Shown: positions 45,191 to 58,284, counted from the first letter of the stretch. The stretch: DNA of 64,000 nt from Gordius sp. MW1 (GCA_964036665.1 OZ038530.1:19118001-19182000); one strand, 5' to 3'. Notes: generated from the sequence alone by a model not told the origin. A program made the numbers and translations.

Positions 45191-46050
45191 ATGGACAATC
45201 ATAATATTATATCGTCGTCATCTTCAGATTCTGAATATTCAAAATCATCAGAATCAGATGAATTGAAATTGCCATAGCCAAAAATATTTTTCAATCATTT
45301 CATATAAAGGAGGATCGAATTCAATCATTACCAAATGTAAAATGTGTCCAAAAAGTATTATTTCCACATCAAGGAGCTCAAGTTCTAATCTAAAAAGACA
45401 CCTGATTGTAAGATACAAATTTACGTTTTTCTTTTTCAAATATAAAGGATACTTGTATTTTTTGTTAAATTATAGCATCTATTCAAAATACTTTTAGATT
45501 ATCATTTCATTACCAATTACAAAAAATTTACCAAAAAAAACATGACCTATAATAAGAATGATTAGTTACAATACAACATTAATTAATATAATACTTAATG
45601 ATTAGTCAAATATATTAGATACAAGTTTTTGTGGTAGAGCCAAACACTGATTTTAGATATATTATTTTATAAGTCTTTTCTTTGCTATTATCAGTTTAAT
45701 AAAATAATATCATCTATAGCATAACTTATAAAAAAGTATTTTATTTTTATAGAACCATCATGATAATATGCTTAAAGAAATAAATGAAGTTCTTTCAAAA
45801 TCTTCTGATAAAAATAATAAAAAGGTAAAATGTGAAAAATTCACAACAGACTCTAAACTGTAACAAAAATGCTTCATATGTGAATCAATCACAAATAGAT
45901 GATGTAATAATCAATTTTGTGATAGAAGATCTACAGCCATTTAATATAATTGAAAAACCTTCATTTTTAAAAATGATAACCACTTTACAACCTAATAAAA
46001 AAGTTATGTCACGCCCAACGCTTACATCAAAAATATCTAAATGTTATAAC
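45191..46050 (+). pseudogene. hAT transposase N-terminal part
   Basis: A Ser/Asp-rich start (MDNHNIISSSSSDSEYSKSS) is followed, after a frameshift, by a BED zinc finger (KCKMCPKS ... SSNLKRHL near 45333-45410). From 45832 an intact frame gives the segment leading into the catalytic core (IDDVIINFVIEDLQPF, KPSFLKMITTLQP, SRPTLTSKISKCYNE). This is typical of ZBED-type hAT transposases. The frame ends abruptly where the palindrome begins. Confidence 0.8.
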
Positions 46051-47733
46051 GAATCCCATTCACAATGCCAATCATCCACAATGCCAATGACTGTAACAAA
46101 CTAGACACAAAAACTAAAAACTATAATTTAAATGGCAAAATTGTAATATATTAAAAAATTACTAAATATAAAGCTATTAATAAAAAAATAAATAACATAT
46201 GCATAGGCTTTTAATTTGTAGTTATTTGCACATAAACTAATGAATACTTATAGAGATTAAGGTGCACACGACCTTTTATAAGCTTACGTATTTTAAATGA
46301 TAAGTCATATGTTATTATTTTTAAGTAATAGGTCACTATACAGTTAATTTTATTATAATGATTATCATATATCTATGTGTACTTATAATGTTATTAAACA
46401 ACAGTAGAATAATGACTATGTTTTAAATTAATTTTGCATTTTGTATATAAATACATTTACATTTGTATTACAATTATGGCTTGTTATAGACTAATATATA
46501 TTTACTTTATACCAAAATGCATAAGTTAATGATACTTATATATAGTTGGATATTAGCAAATTAATTATAAATTGAAAATTTTACATCTGATTAATGTAGA
46601 TTTTTGGATTTAATTACATTATCTAAATATGTAAACTTTCTTATAATTATACTATATATTATTTGTTGACAAATAGATTAGTATTGAAACATCTCTGGGA
46701 TAATATTGATAAAACATAGATTTTTATGATTTGCATATTATTGCTATCAAATAAATTTTATAGTAATTGTTGCCTTTTCTATTTTCTAATATTGATAAAT
46801 AAATTGGTATTAAATGGACATTAGCCTTATAATTTAAAAAATATAAACAATATGAAAAATAGAGATATACATGGCATTGCTATAAAAAAGGACAATAGTT
46901 TAATTTTAAGAATAAAAATAATATTTTAGGTCTATATGTATATGTTACTAATTTAAACAAAGGTCATAAGGTAATGATATTATAACACATTAACCAATGT
47001 CCAAATACTAAAATTCCTAAGTAAAATAAAACTTGAAATTTTTTTATATGAAACTCTTAATTTTGATTTTCAACATTGACTTTTATCATTGATTTAAGTG
47101 AGTGAGATTAAATAAATTTGCCAGATTTTAATTACAATGATTAAACTTTATTATAATTAATGTTTATTTTATAGAAACAAGTGAACTTTATAATTTTTTC
47201 TGTTTATCAAAGATATAAATGTTGTTAAATATGACAAACATTAAGTGATTTTACAATTTGAGATGGGAACACCGTAACAACGTTATACTTTATGATAAAA
47301 TTGTGTTAATTTTGGAAATCACGTTTGACTTGGTTTGTTAACGTGAGTTTGCTTCGGGGGGTTAGTGGCTCATCAGCCCAAAACTTGCTGATAATCCATT
47401 CACATCAAGCTGATTTCTCTGGACAAATTCGGTAAAAAAAATCGAATAAAAACATGATGAAATGCTAAATGTTAGGGACTAGTTTTTAGGAATGCGTAAA
47501 TTAATTGCATTGTCTTGTATTCGCCTCTCCTGTCCAATTCGCAATTTATGGCTGTGGACTTATGCTTCTTTAAAAAAATTTTTTGCTTTCACAAAAAGAT
47601 CAGCTAATTAATGTGTTGTTTTAAGTTTTTCGGCCTCGCCCGAGGTCAAATTCCATTAAGGCTTATGGGCGCGATTGATTACCGTTATGTATAAATTCCT
47701 TTTGGCGATTTGTCTACGTATGACCTTTTTTTC
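46051..47733. other. Outer AT-rich part of left arm
   Basis: This is the inverse of 60004-61689. No coding content was recognised. A slightly GC-richer patch at 47340-47700 borders the RTE fragment. Confidence 0.6.
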
Positions 47734-49460
47734 CTATAGCTGTTTGTCACATTTAGTGGCCAGCTCCTTTAAGTAGGTTCTCCATGTATTCCTGCACTTA
47801 CACCAGCTTCGCTTTAGCTCGTACCTTCTCAAGTCCATATCAATTTTATGCTTCCATGTCAGTTTAGGCCTCCCTCTCTTTCGCTTACCTTCGATTCGCA
47901 CTTTCTTTATACGATTTGCCAAGTGACTTTCCTCCCGTCTCTCCAAATGGCCATACCATCTCAATCTTCTTACCACCAACTTTCTCTGAATCGGAACTAC
48001 ATTTAGTTTGTTCCTTATGTCTTGATTCCTTATATGATCCTTTTTGCTTATTCCCAAGATCCATCTCAACATTCGCATCTCCATTGTAGCCAAGCTTTGC
48101 TCCTTTTTTGCCTTTATTTCCCAGCTTTCCGCTCCATACAATACCGTGGGTACAATAACGGTGTTATATAACCGTCCTTTCAATTTGAGTGGTATGTGCT
48201 TGTCACATAGCACACCACTCAACTCCCTGAATTTTAGCCAGCCTGCGTTTATTCTTGCCTTAATTTCGTTTTCCACACCTCCATCACATTGTACCCTAGA
48301 ACCAAGATATTTGAATTCTTTCCTGCTGCTTAAACACAAGTCATCGATTTGCAAGTGTGTTTCTTTGTATTCATTCCCCGACTCCAAGCATACATATTCC
48401 GTTTTATCTCGGCGTTTCTATACATATCCTTTATTAACATTATATAAGCCTCAGGTACACCATTGGAACTCAGGCTATCCCATATCAACTGCCTTGGCCA
48501 CTTTATCGAAAGCTTTCTCAAGATCGATAAAACACATATGAAGATCCTTTTGTTTTTCCTTATATACTTCCATAAGTCTCCTAAGACCATGTATTGCATC
48601 TGAAGTCGACTTTCCAGGCATGAACCCAAATTGTCGTTCATCTATTGATATTATTTTTCGGAGTCTAGCTTCTATAACCTTTTCCCACACCTTCATTACG
48701 TGGCTCGTTAACTTTATCCCTCGATAGTCGTTGCATTCTTGTACATCTCCCTTCATTTTATAGATAGATATAACATAGCTTTCCCTCCACTCATCAGGCA
48801 CCATACCACTTGCAAGTATTTTGTTAAACAGCTTTGCAAGTAGATGTACACCTAAGGGTCCTAGCATTTTGAAAGCTTCCATAGGTATATTATCAGGTCC
48901 CACCGCTCTACCCATGGTCATCTTTTTGAGCACCTTATCAAGCTCTTCTTCTGTCACTTCTAACTCTGGGTCATATTCATAGTTCTTGCTTTCGCAGTGG
49001 TCCGAAAACCCATTTTAATTGTTTAATAATTCTTTATAATATTCTTCCCAACGATCTATGATTTGATGGTCCAGAGTTAGAGTGATGCCATCTTTGCTCT
49101 TTATGGTTTTCACGTTTACCACATCCTTTGAGTTCCTTGCCCTAGTCTTTGCGATTTTGTAGATCATTCTTTCCCCTTCTTTACTGGTTAACTTGGCATT
49201 CAAATTATCGTAGACCTGTTTTAGCCTTGGCTACACAACGTTTTGCCTCATTTTTAGCTTTCACATATGCCAATCGTGTTTCCTCATTTCTGTTTCCTGA
49301 CCATAATTTGTAAAGCTTTCTTTTCAATTTGACCCGGCGTTGCACGTCTTCGTTCCACCACCATGTCTCCTTATCTTTTTGTATACCTGGTTTACCTTCT
49401 CCTAGAACACATCTCGCTACTGATCGTACCGTGTTAGCTATGTTATTCCACATATCGTTA
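47734..49460 (-). pseudogene. RTE LINE fragment, left arm, RT core deleted
   Basis: The minus-strand frames run through the RTE linker (KETWWWNEDVQRRVKLKRKL) and RT fingers (GRAVGPDNIPMEAFK, WRESYVISIYKMKGD, FGFMPGKSTSDAI, FIDLEKAFD). The palm with the FADD motif is missing. KDMYRNAEI jumps directly to the KTEYVCLESG-like region, then EFKYLGSRVQCDGGVE and the C-terminal part (LRWYGHLERREES, RKRGRPKLTWKHKID). Without the catalytic aspartates it cannot encode a working RT. The endonuclease half is absent. Confidence 0.9.
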
Positions 49461-50043
49461 GCATTGACTTTATAACGGATAATTGGAAAAATGGCTAAAA
49501 AATTCCCTGCAAATCAATGATGACCGTTGCTTACTCCTAATTTGTCTGTCCCTTAACTGAGGTCAATATCCTTGTTAATTACCTTTTGTCTTTGCTATTT
49601 ATTTTCGTAAATCTTACCTTGAAACTCGTCCCACATTTACAATTTCTAACCCCAAATATATACTAATGTAATGACCTCTGTTTACATTTAATTTGTCGGA
49701 CCCCGGCCAGAGGCTAAAATCAATTCTAATATTTGTGCCAGCAGCTTTTGACCATTTGGTACCTTGATTTCAAAGATACATTTTCCCATCAAAAAAATAT
49801 TTGTTCTTTTTCTGAATCTCACTTGATTATTAGACTTTTTTTTTGTAAATTTGTCAATTTCGTTGCTTTAGGTTATAAACGTACTTGTTTCTCTGACCCC
49901 CTGCTTAGATTTTGCCCATTGCCAATCCAATTTCTCCCCCTTCCTTTGCCCCTCTTAGTATAAATAAGAGATTAATGATAGACCGCACTGAAACGGTTTA
50001 ACTTTAACCTCTACACAGTTCACAAGAAAATTAATAATAAATT
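49461..50043. other. Spacer between RTE and MULE, left arm
   Basis: This is the inverse of 57697-58284. No gene was recognised. It is the probable 3' flank of the MULE gene. Confidence 0.5.
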
Positions 50044-51660
50044 TTATTCAGGGTCACTAGTGTCTGAAAAGTCACTAGTGTCCCTGTCATCTGAAATATT
50101 CGAATCATTATTAGCAAACGAATGCAATATAACAGTATTAGAATAATTCCAAAATCGCGAGTCAAAATCAAGAGATATCAATTTCGCGACGTTATCTACA
50201 TAATTAAAAATATCAGTATAACGCGAAGTATCAGAATATAAAGCGTGTAAAGTGTTAAGGTGAGCATTTTTCATGCGAACGCATTTATTAATCGAATATA
50301 AAGTCTGGCCTTGATCAATCTGCATGAGATTGATCTCAGTCTTTTCATTATTTTCAAGTAAAAAAGCAATACAGGTATAAATATCTGGATGCGGTTGCCC
50401 AATTAAGGACTTTAGTCCATTGTGGTAGCCTTCGAGGTGGTTGTTGGTCCTAGGACCAACAGCCTCGTACCTCTGCCACATTGAATAAGGGAATGTGGCA
50501 GAGGGGCTAATCCAACTACTTAAAATATAATCAAAAAAAGATCGTAGTTTTGCATGTTGGGAGACAAAAGGGTCGTCCCAACATGCTCTCCAAACAGTGA
50601 AGACATCTTGAAACCGCAAAAAAGGGAGACCCGAGACTCTCCTAATTAATTTTCGTATGGTGGGATTTCTAGAGTATTCCTTTTTAAATTCAAGTTTATC
50701 CATCCGTCTCAAGATAGCCCTTGAAAAATGGAAGAGACATCCTTAAAAACATATTAGCGCTACAAATTAATTATTACCTTTTACTACGGCATTGGGAAAG
50801 CATGTTCGAAGAGCGCTCTTTGCAGAGCGCTCAAAATCAATTTGGATATAAGTCGGGTCCAATCGCAAACCTAAAGCCAAACATATGTCCTTTAATTTTT
50901 GGAAGACCTTGCAATATGTTTCGCGCTTTCTATTAGGCATAAATACATAGACCGCGGGGATCATATGTTCCTTGTAGTAGGCGTGAATAGTATAAAGCTA
51001 AAATTATCGATATATAAATACATAAAATTAATAATTTACTTGATGAAATAAGGTAGGGCAGACTTTAAATGTACCATCCTACCTGGCACAAAATCCTTAA
51101 AATAGAGGGTGTCCCAAAAATGATGAGATTGTTGTCATCATTCCACAGCAAGAACGACTCATTATTTGGGGTTAATGTTTGGACTTCGGTCAAACGAATT
51201 TGACTTCTGTCCGCGGGAACAAGTTGCCTATTGGGGATGGCCCTTTTTAGCGTCAACCTCACGGATTTCAAGGAAGGCGTTGCCAATGGGAATTCCGGTA
51301 GTTCGGGGACCTCACGAAGTCTTGACGCCATGGTTTGATGATATATCCTGCTAATTTTGGTAGCAGGATTCGCTGCTACAGCATCTTTTAGCCTCATCCT
51401 AGTAACCAACGCCTCATACTCTTCCCTCGGTGGTAAATGATTATGTTGTCGCTTGGCAACAACATGTCCATTAAATTCCGAGGCAATTGCTGAGCAGGAC
51501 GAGTTTCTACACGAGTAATATGTTTTGCCTCTAACTGTAATTTTTTTCCTATAGAGGTAGGAAGAAAAATACAAGTGGAATCCACCCTTTTGCGATCTTA
51601 AATACTCTGGAGATGCCTCTATGGGTTGAGATGTTTCCAAAATAGAGTTTGCAGAAGCAC
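50044..51660 (-). pseudogene. FLYWCH/MULE transposase, left arm
   Basis: Three exons (51660-51040, 50997-50778, 50741-50044) read as a Mutator-like transposase. Exon 1 has a FLYWCH zinc finger (GGFHLYFSSYLYRKK, TYYSCRNSSC, VAKRQHNHLP). A frame shift near 51090 then precedes DGTFKVCPTLFHQ (first catalytic Asp). Exon 2 has HAYYKEHMIPAVYVF and QIDFERSAKSAL (second Asp). Exon 3 has CLFHFSRAI, NNHLEGYHNGLKSL (Glu) and an acidic C-terminus. Splice sites and phases fit except for the shift in exon 1, which is also present in the other arm and so predates the inversion. The initiating exon is not visible, and the gene probably makes no full product. Confidence 0.85.
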
Positions 51661-53935
51661 CTAAAACACATAAGTAATTAGTATACAATTCAGAAATCTA
51701 CTTGGTGGCCTTATACTTCTAAATTGAGCAATGGGTTGAGAAGTTTCCAAAATAGAGTTTGCAGAAGCACCTAAAACACCTAAGTAATTAGTACAAAATT
51801 CAGAAATCTACTTGGTGGCCTTATAATTCTAAATTGAGCAATGGGTTGAGAAGTTCTAAATTGAGGAATGGGTTGAGAAGTTCTAAATTGAGGAATGGGT
51901 TGAGATGTTGCCAAAAAAGAGTTTGCAGAAACATCTAAAACACCTAAGTAATTAGTACAAAATTCAGAAATCTACTTGGTGGCCTTATAATTCTAAATTG
52001 AGAAATGGGTTGAGATGTTTCCAAAATAGAGTTTGCAGAAGCACCTAAAACACCTAAGTAATTAGTATACAATTCAGAAATCTACTTGGTGGCCTTATAA
52101 TTCTAAATTGAGGAATGGGTTGAGATGTTGCCAAAAAAGAGTTTGCAGAAACATCTAAAACACCTAAGTAATTAGTACAAAATTTAGAAATCTACTTGGT
52201 GGCCTTATAATTCTAAATTGAGAAATGGGTTGAGATGTTTCCAAAATAGAGTTTGCAGAAGCACCTAAAACACCTAAGTAATTAGTATACAATTCAGAAA
52301 TCTACTTGGTGGCCTTATAATTCTAAATTGAGGAATGGGTTGAGATGTTGCCAAAAAAGAGTTTGCAGAAACATCTAAAACACCTAAGTAATTAGTACAA
52401 AATTCAGAAATCTACTTGATGGCATTGTAATTCTAAATTGAGCAATGGGTTGAGAAGTTCTAAATTGAGGAATGGGTTGAGAAGTTCTAAATTGAGGAAT
52501 GGGTTGAGATGTTGCCAAAAAAGAGTTTGCAGAAACATCTAAAACACCTAAGTAATTAGTACAAAATTCAGAAATCTACTTGGTGGCCTTATAATTCTAA
52601 ATTGAGAAATGGGTTGAGATGTTTCCAAAATAGAGTTTGCAGAAGCACCTAAAACACCTAAGTAATTAGTATACAATTCAGAAATCTACTTGGTGGCCTT
52701 ATAATTCTAAATTGAGGAATGGGTTGAGATGTTGCCAAAAAAGAGTTTGCAGAAACATCTAAAACACCTAAGTAATTAGTACAAAATTCAGAAATCTACT
52801 TGATGGCCTTATAATTCTAAATTGAGCAATGGGTTGAGAAGTTCTAAATTGAGGAATGGGTTGAGAAGTTCTAAATTGAGGAATGGGTTGAGATGTTGCC
52901 AAAAAAGAGTTTGCAGAAACATCTAAAACACCTAAGTAATTAGTACAAAATTCAGAAATCTACTTGATGGCCTTATAATTCTAAATTGAGCAATGGGTTG
53001 AGAAGTTCCAAATTGAGGAATGGGTTGAGAAGTTCTAAATTGAGGACTGGGTTGAGATGTTGCCAAAAAAGAGTTTGCAGAAACATCTAAAACATCTAAG
53101 TAATTAGTACAAAATTCAGAAATCTACTTGATGGCCTTATAATTCTAAATTGAGCAATGGGTTGAGAAGTTCTAAATTGAGGAATGGGTTGAGAAGTTCT
53201 AAATTGAGGAATGGGTTGAGATGTTGCCAAAAAAGAGTTTGCAGAAACATCTAAAACATCTTAGTAATTAGTACAAAATTCAGAAATCTACTTGATGGCC
53301 TTATAATTCTAAATTGAGCAATGGGTTGAGAAGTTCTAAATTGAGGAATGGGTTGAGAAGTTCTAAATTGAGGAATGGGTTGAGATGTTGCCAAAAAAGA
53401 GTTTGCAGAAACATCTAAAACACCTAAGTAATTAGTACAAAATTCAGAAATCTACTTGATGGCCTTATAATTCTAAATTGAGCAATGGGTTGAGAAGTTC
53501 TAAATTGAGGAATGGGTTGAGAAGTTCTAAATTGAGGAATGGGTTGAGATGTTGCCAAAAAAGAGTTTGCAGAAACATCTAAAACACCTAAGTAATTAGT
53601 ACAAAATTCAGAAATCTACTTGATGGCCTTATAATTCTAAGTTGAGCAATGGGTTGAGAAGTTCTAAATTGAGGAATGGGTTGAGATGTTGCCAAAATAG
53701 AGTTTGCAGAAGCACCTAAAACACCTAAGTAATTAGTACAAACTCAGAAATCTACTTGATGGCCTTATAATTCTAAATTGAGGAATGGGTTGAGATGTTT
53801 CCAAAATAGAATTTGCAGAAACACCTAAGTAATTAGTATACAATTCAGAAATTTACTTGGTGGCCTTATAATTCTAAATTGAGGAATGGGTTCAGAAGTT
53901 GATAAAACAGGCATTTTAGAGTTTGCAGTTAGATC
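51661..53935 (-). repeat. Tandem array, left arm (~17 units)
   Basis: Units of 110 bp (starts 51991, 52101, 52211, 52321) are mixed with extra 27-bp subunits (ttctaaattgaggaatgggt + tgagaag). In MULE orientation each unit holds tactaattactta then gtgttttag, followed by gtgcttctgcaaactctat or a close variant. That is a branch-point-like motif, a 3' splice site and the first ~40 nt of MULE exon 1. I count about 17 units by eye, against about 14 in the other arm. Confidence 0.9.
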
Positions 53936-54041
53936 TTAAAAATTAATCATACAATTGCAAAATTAGGACGGAAGCGCTGATTTAGGATAAATCTGTGCGG
54001 GAGATACGTTCAAATTGGAATTTCGCCACTATTTAATTGGT

Positions 54042-54123
54042 AATGCTTCAGAATGCCAATGGCCAAACCAATCAAAAGTTACCAAAGTTTTAGAGGTATG
54101 TAACATAACGTCTAATATTGATA
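54042..54123. other. Palindrome spacer (82 bp)
   Basis: This is the only unpaired sequence between the arms. It contains ccaatggccaaaccaatc. No open frame or known motif is visible. Immediately outside it both arms share about 190 bp of non-repetitive DNA (atttaattggt outward to the array). Confidence 0.9.
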
Positions 54124-54235
54124 ACCAATTAAATAGTGGCGAAATTCCAATTTGAACGTATCTCCCGCACAGATTTATCCTAAATCAGCGCTTCCGTCCT
54201 AATTTTGGAATTGTATGATTAATTTTTAAGATCTA

Positions 54236-56084
54236 ACTGCAAACTCTAAAATGCCTGTTTTATCAACTTCTGAACCCATTCCTCAATTTAGAATTATAAG
54301 GCCACCAAGTAAATTTCTGAATTGTATACTAATTACTTAGGTGTTTCTGCAAATTCTATTTTGGAAACATCTCAACCCATTCCTCAATTTAGAATTATAA
54401 GGCCATCAAGTAGATTTCTGAATTTGTACTAATTACTTAGGTGTTTTAGGTGCTTCTGCAAACTCTATTTTGGCAACATCTCAACCCATTCCTCAATTTA
54501 GAACTTCTCAACCCATTGCTCAACTTAGAATTATAAGGCCATCAAGTAGATTTCTGAATTTTGTACTAATTACTTAGGTGTTTTAGATGTTTCTGCAAAC
54601 TCTTTTTTGGCAACATCTCAACCCATTCCTCAATTTAGAACTTCTCAACCCATTCCTCAATTTAGAACTTCTCAACCCATTGCTCAATTTAGAATTATAA
54701 GGCCATCAAGTAGATTTCTGAATTTTGTACTAATTACTTAGGTGTTTTAGATGTTTCTGCAAACTCTTTTTTGGCAACATCTCAACCCATTCCTCAATTT
54801 AGAACTTCTCAACCCATTCCTCAATTTAGAACTTCTCAACCCATTGCTCAATTTAGAATTATAAGGCCATCAAGTAGATTTCTGAATTTTGTACTAATTA
54901 CTTAGATGTTTCTGCAAACTCTTTTTTGGCAACATCTCAACCCATTCCTCAATTTAGAACTTCTCAACCCATTCCTCAATTTAGAACTTCTCAACCCATT
55001 GCTCAATTTAGAATTATAAGGCCATCAAGTAGATTTCTGAATTTTGTACTAATTACTTAGATGTTTTAGATGTTTCTGCAAACTCTTTTTTGGCAACATC
55101 TCAACCCATTCCTCAATTTAGAACTTCTCAACCCATTCCTCAATTTGGAACTTCTCAACCCATTGCTCAATTTAGAATTATAAGGCCATCAAGTAGATTT
55201 CTGAATTTTGTACTAATTACTTAGGTGTTTTAGATGTTTCTGCAAACTCTTTTTTGGCAACATCTCAACCCATTCCTCAATTTAGAACTTCTCAACCCAT
55301 TCCTCAATTTAGAACTTCTCAACCCATTGCTCAATTTAGAATTATAAGGCCATCAAGTAGATTTCTGAATTTTGTACTAATTACTTAGGTGTTTTAGATG
55401 TTTCTGCAAACTCTTTTTTGGCAACATCTCAACCCATTCCTCAATTTAGAATTATAAGGCCACCAAGTAGATTTCTGAATTGTATACTAATTACTTAGGT
55501 GTTTTAGGTGCTTCTGCAAACTCTATTTTGGAAACATCTCAACCCATTTCTCAATTTAGAATTATAAGGCCACCAAGTAGATTTCTGAATTTTGTACTAA
55601 TTACTTAGGTGTTTTAGATGTTTCTGCAAACTCTTTTTTGGCAACATCTCAACCCATTCCTCAATTTAGAATTATAAGGCCACCAAGTAGATTTCTGAAT
55701 TGTATACTAATTACTTAGGTGTTTTAGGTGCTTCTGCAAACTCTATTTTGGAAACATCTCAACCCATTTCTCAATTTAGAATTATAAGGCCACCAAGTAG
55801 ATTTCTGAATTTTGTACTAATTACTTAGGTGTTTTAGATGTTTCTGCAAACTCTTTTTTGGCAACATCTCAACCCATTCCTCAATTTAGAACTTCTCAAC
55901 CCATTGCTCAATTTAGAATTATAAGGCCACCAAGTAGATTTCTGAATTTTGTACTAATTACTTAGGTGTTTTAGGTGCTTCTGCAAACTCTATTTTGGAA
56001 ACTTCTCAACCCATTGCTCAATTTAGAAGTATAAGGCCACCAAGTAGATTTCTGAATTGTATACTAATTACTTATGTGTTTTAG
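54236..56084 (+). repeat. Tandem array, right arm (~14 units)
   Basis: This is the inverse of the left-arm array, shorter by about 420 bp (near three units). The in-frame 27-bp subunits would encode TSQPIPQFR repeats in the MULE exon frame, where read. Confidence 0.9.
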
Positions 56085-57696
56085 GTGCTTCTGCAAACTC
56101 TATTTTGGAAACATCTCAACCCATAGAGGCATCTCCAGAGTATTTAAGATCGCAAAAGGGTGGATTCCACTTGTATTTTTCTTCCTACCTCTATAGGAAA
56201 AAAATTACAGTTAGAGGCAAAACATATTACTCGTGTAGAAACTCGTCCTGCTCAGCAATTGCCTCGGAATTTAATGGACATGTTGTTGCCAAGCGACAAC
56301 ATAATCATTTACCACCGAGGGAAGAGTATGAGGCGTTGGTTACTAGGATGAGGCTAAAAGATGCTGTAGCAGCGAATCCTGCTACCAAAATTAGCAGGAT
56401 ATATCATCAAACCATGGCGTCAAGACTTCGTGAGGTCCCCGAACTACCGGAATTCCCATTGGCAACGCCTTCCTTGAAATCCGTGAGGTTGACGCTAAAA
56501 AGGGCCATCCCCAATAGGCAACTTGTTCCCGCGGACAGAAGTCAAATTCGTTTGACCGAAGTCCAAACATTAACCCCAAATAATGAGTCGTTCTTGCTGT
56601 GGAATGATGACAACAATCTCATCATTTTTGGGACACCCTCTATTTTAAGGATTTTGTGCCATGGATGGTACATTTAAAGTCTGCCCTACCTTATTTCATC
56701 AAGTAAATTATTAATTTTATGTATTTATATATCGATAATTTTAGCTTTATACTATTCACGCCTACTACAAGGAACATATGATCCCCGCGGTCTATGTATT
56801 TATGCCTAATAGAAAGCGCGAAACATTGCAAGGTCTTCCAAAAATTAAAGGACATATGTTTGGCTTTAGGTTTGCGATTGGACCCGACTTATATCCAAAT
56901 TGATTTTGAGCGCTCTGCAAAGAGCGCTCTTCGAACATGCTTTCCCAATGCCGTAGTAAAAGGTAATAATTAATTTGTAGCGCTAATATGTTTTTAAGGA
57001 TGTCTCTTCCATTTTTCAAGGGCTATCTTGAGACGGATGGATAAACTTGAATTTAAAAAGGAATACTCTAGAAATCCCACCATACGAAAATTAATTAGGA
57101 GAGTCTCGGGTCTCCCTTTTTTGCGGTTTCAAGATGTCTTCACTGTTTGGAGAGCATGTTGGGACGACCCTTTTGTCTCCCAACATGCAAAACTACGATC
57201 TTTTTTTGATTATATTTTAAGTAGTTGGATTAGCCCCTCTGCCACATTCCCTTATTCAATGTGGCAGAGGTACGAGGCTGTTGGTCCTAGGACCAACAAC
57301 CACCTCGAAGGCTACCACAATGGACTAAAGTCCTTAATTGGGCAACCGCATCCAGATATTTATACCTGTATTGCTTTTTTACTTGAAAATAATGAAAAGA
57401 CTGAGATCAATCTCATGCAGATTGATCAAGGCCAGACTTTATATTCGATTAATAAATGCGTTCGCATGAAAAATGCTCACCTTAACACTTTACACGCTTT
57501 ATATTCTGATACTTCGCGTTATACTGATATTTTTAATTATGTAGATAACGTCGCGAAATTGATATCTCTTGATTTTGACTCGCGATTTTGGAATTATTCT
57601 AATACTGTTATATTGCATTCGTTTGCTAATAATGATTCGAATATTTCAGATGACAGGGACACTAGTGACTTTTCAGACACTAGTGACCCTGAATAA
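56085..57696 (+). pseudogene. FLYWCH/MULE transposase, right arm, frameshifted
   Basis: It has the same three-exon layout as the left arm (exon 1 56085-56702). It shares the exon-1 shift but has catggatgg where the left arm has caggtaggatgg near the DGTF motif. In exon 2 the codons for ETYCKVF have lost two bases (gaaacattgcaagg near 56820), breaking the frame before QIDFERSAK. Exon 3 (to 57696) is intact and identical in translation to the left copy. This copy is therefore more damaged than its partner. Confidence 0.85.
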
Positions 57697-58284
57697 AATT
57701 TATTATTAATTTTCTTGTGAACTGTGTAGAGGTTAAAGTTAAACCGTTTCAGTGCGGTCTATCATTAATCTCTTATTTATACTAAGAGGGGCAAAGGAAG
57801 GGGGAGAAATTGGATTGGCAATGGGCAAAATCTAAGCAGGGGGTCAGAGAAACAAGTACGTTTATAACCTAAAGCAACGAAATTGACAAATTTACAAAAA
57901 AAAGTCTAATAATCAAGTGAGATTCAGAAAAAGAACAAATATTTTTTTGATGGGAAAATGTATCTTTGAAATCAAGGTACCAAATGGTCAAAAGCTGCTG
58001 GCACAAATATTAGAATTGATTTTAGCCTCTGGCCGGGGTCCGACAAATTAAATGTAAACAGAGGTCATTACATTAGTATATATTTGGGGTTAGAAATTGT
58101 AAATGTGGGACGAGTTTCAAGGTAAGATTTACGAAAATAAATAGCAAAGACAAAAGGTAATTAACAAGGATATTGACCTCAGTTAAGGGACAGACAAATT
58201 AGGAGTAAGCAACGGTCATCATTGATTTGCAGGGAATTTTTTAGCCATTTTTCCAATTATCCCTTATAAAGTCAATGCTAACGA
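57697..58284. other. Spacer between MULE and RTE, right arm
   Basis: This is the inverse of 49461-50043 with small differences (cccttataaag here against the complement of ctttataacgg there). No gene. Confidence 0.5.

Noticed and set aside
48044..48541. Plus-strand frame of 165 codons (and its mirror at 59196-59693)
   Set aside because: It is antisense to the RTE reverse transcriptase, where codon bias of the real frame keeps the opposite strand open.
51661..56084. Regularly spaced repeats resembling a CRISPR array
   Set aside because: Units are contiguous 110/27-bp tandem repeats without unique spacers, in a eukaryotic genome, and they derive from the adjacent MULE exon boundary.
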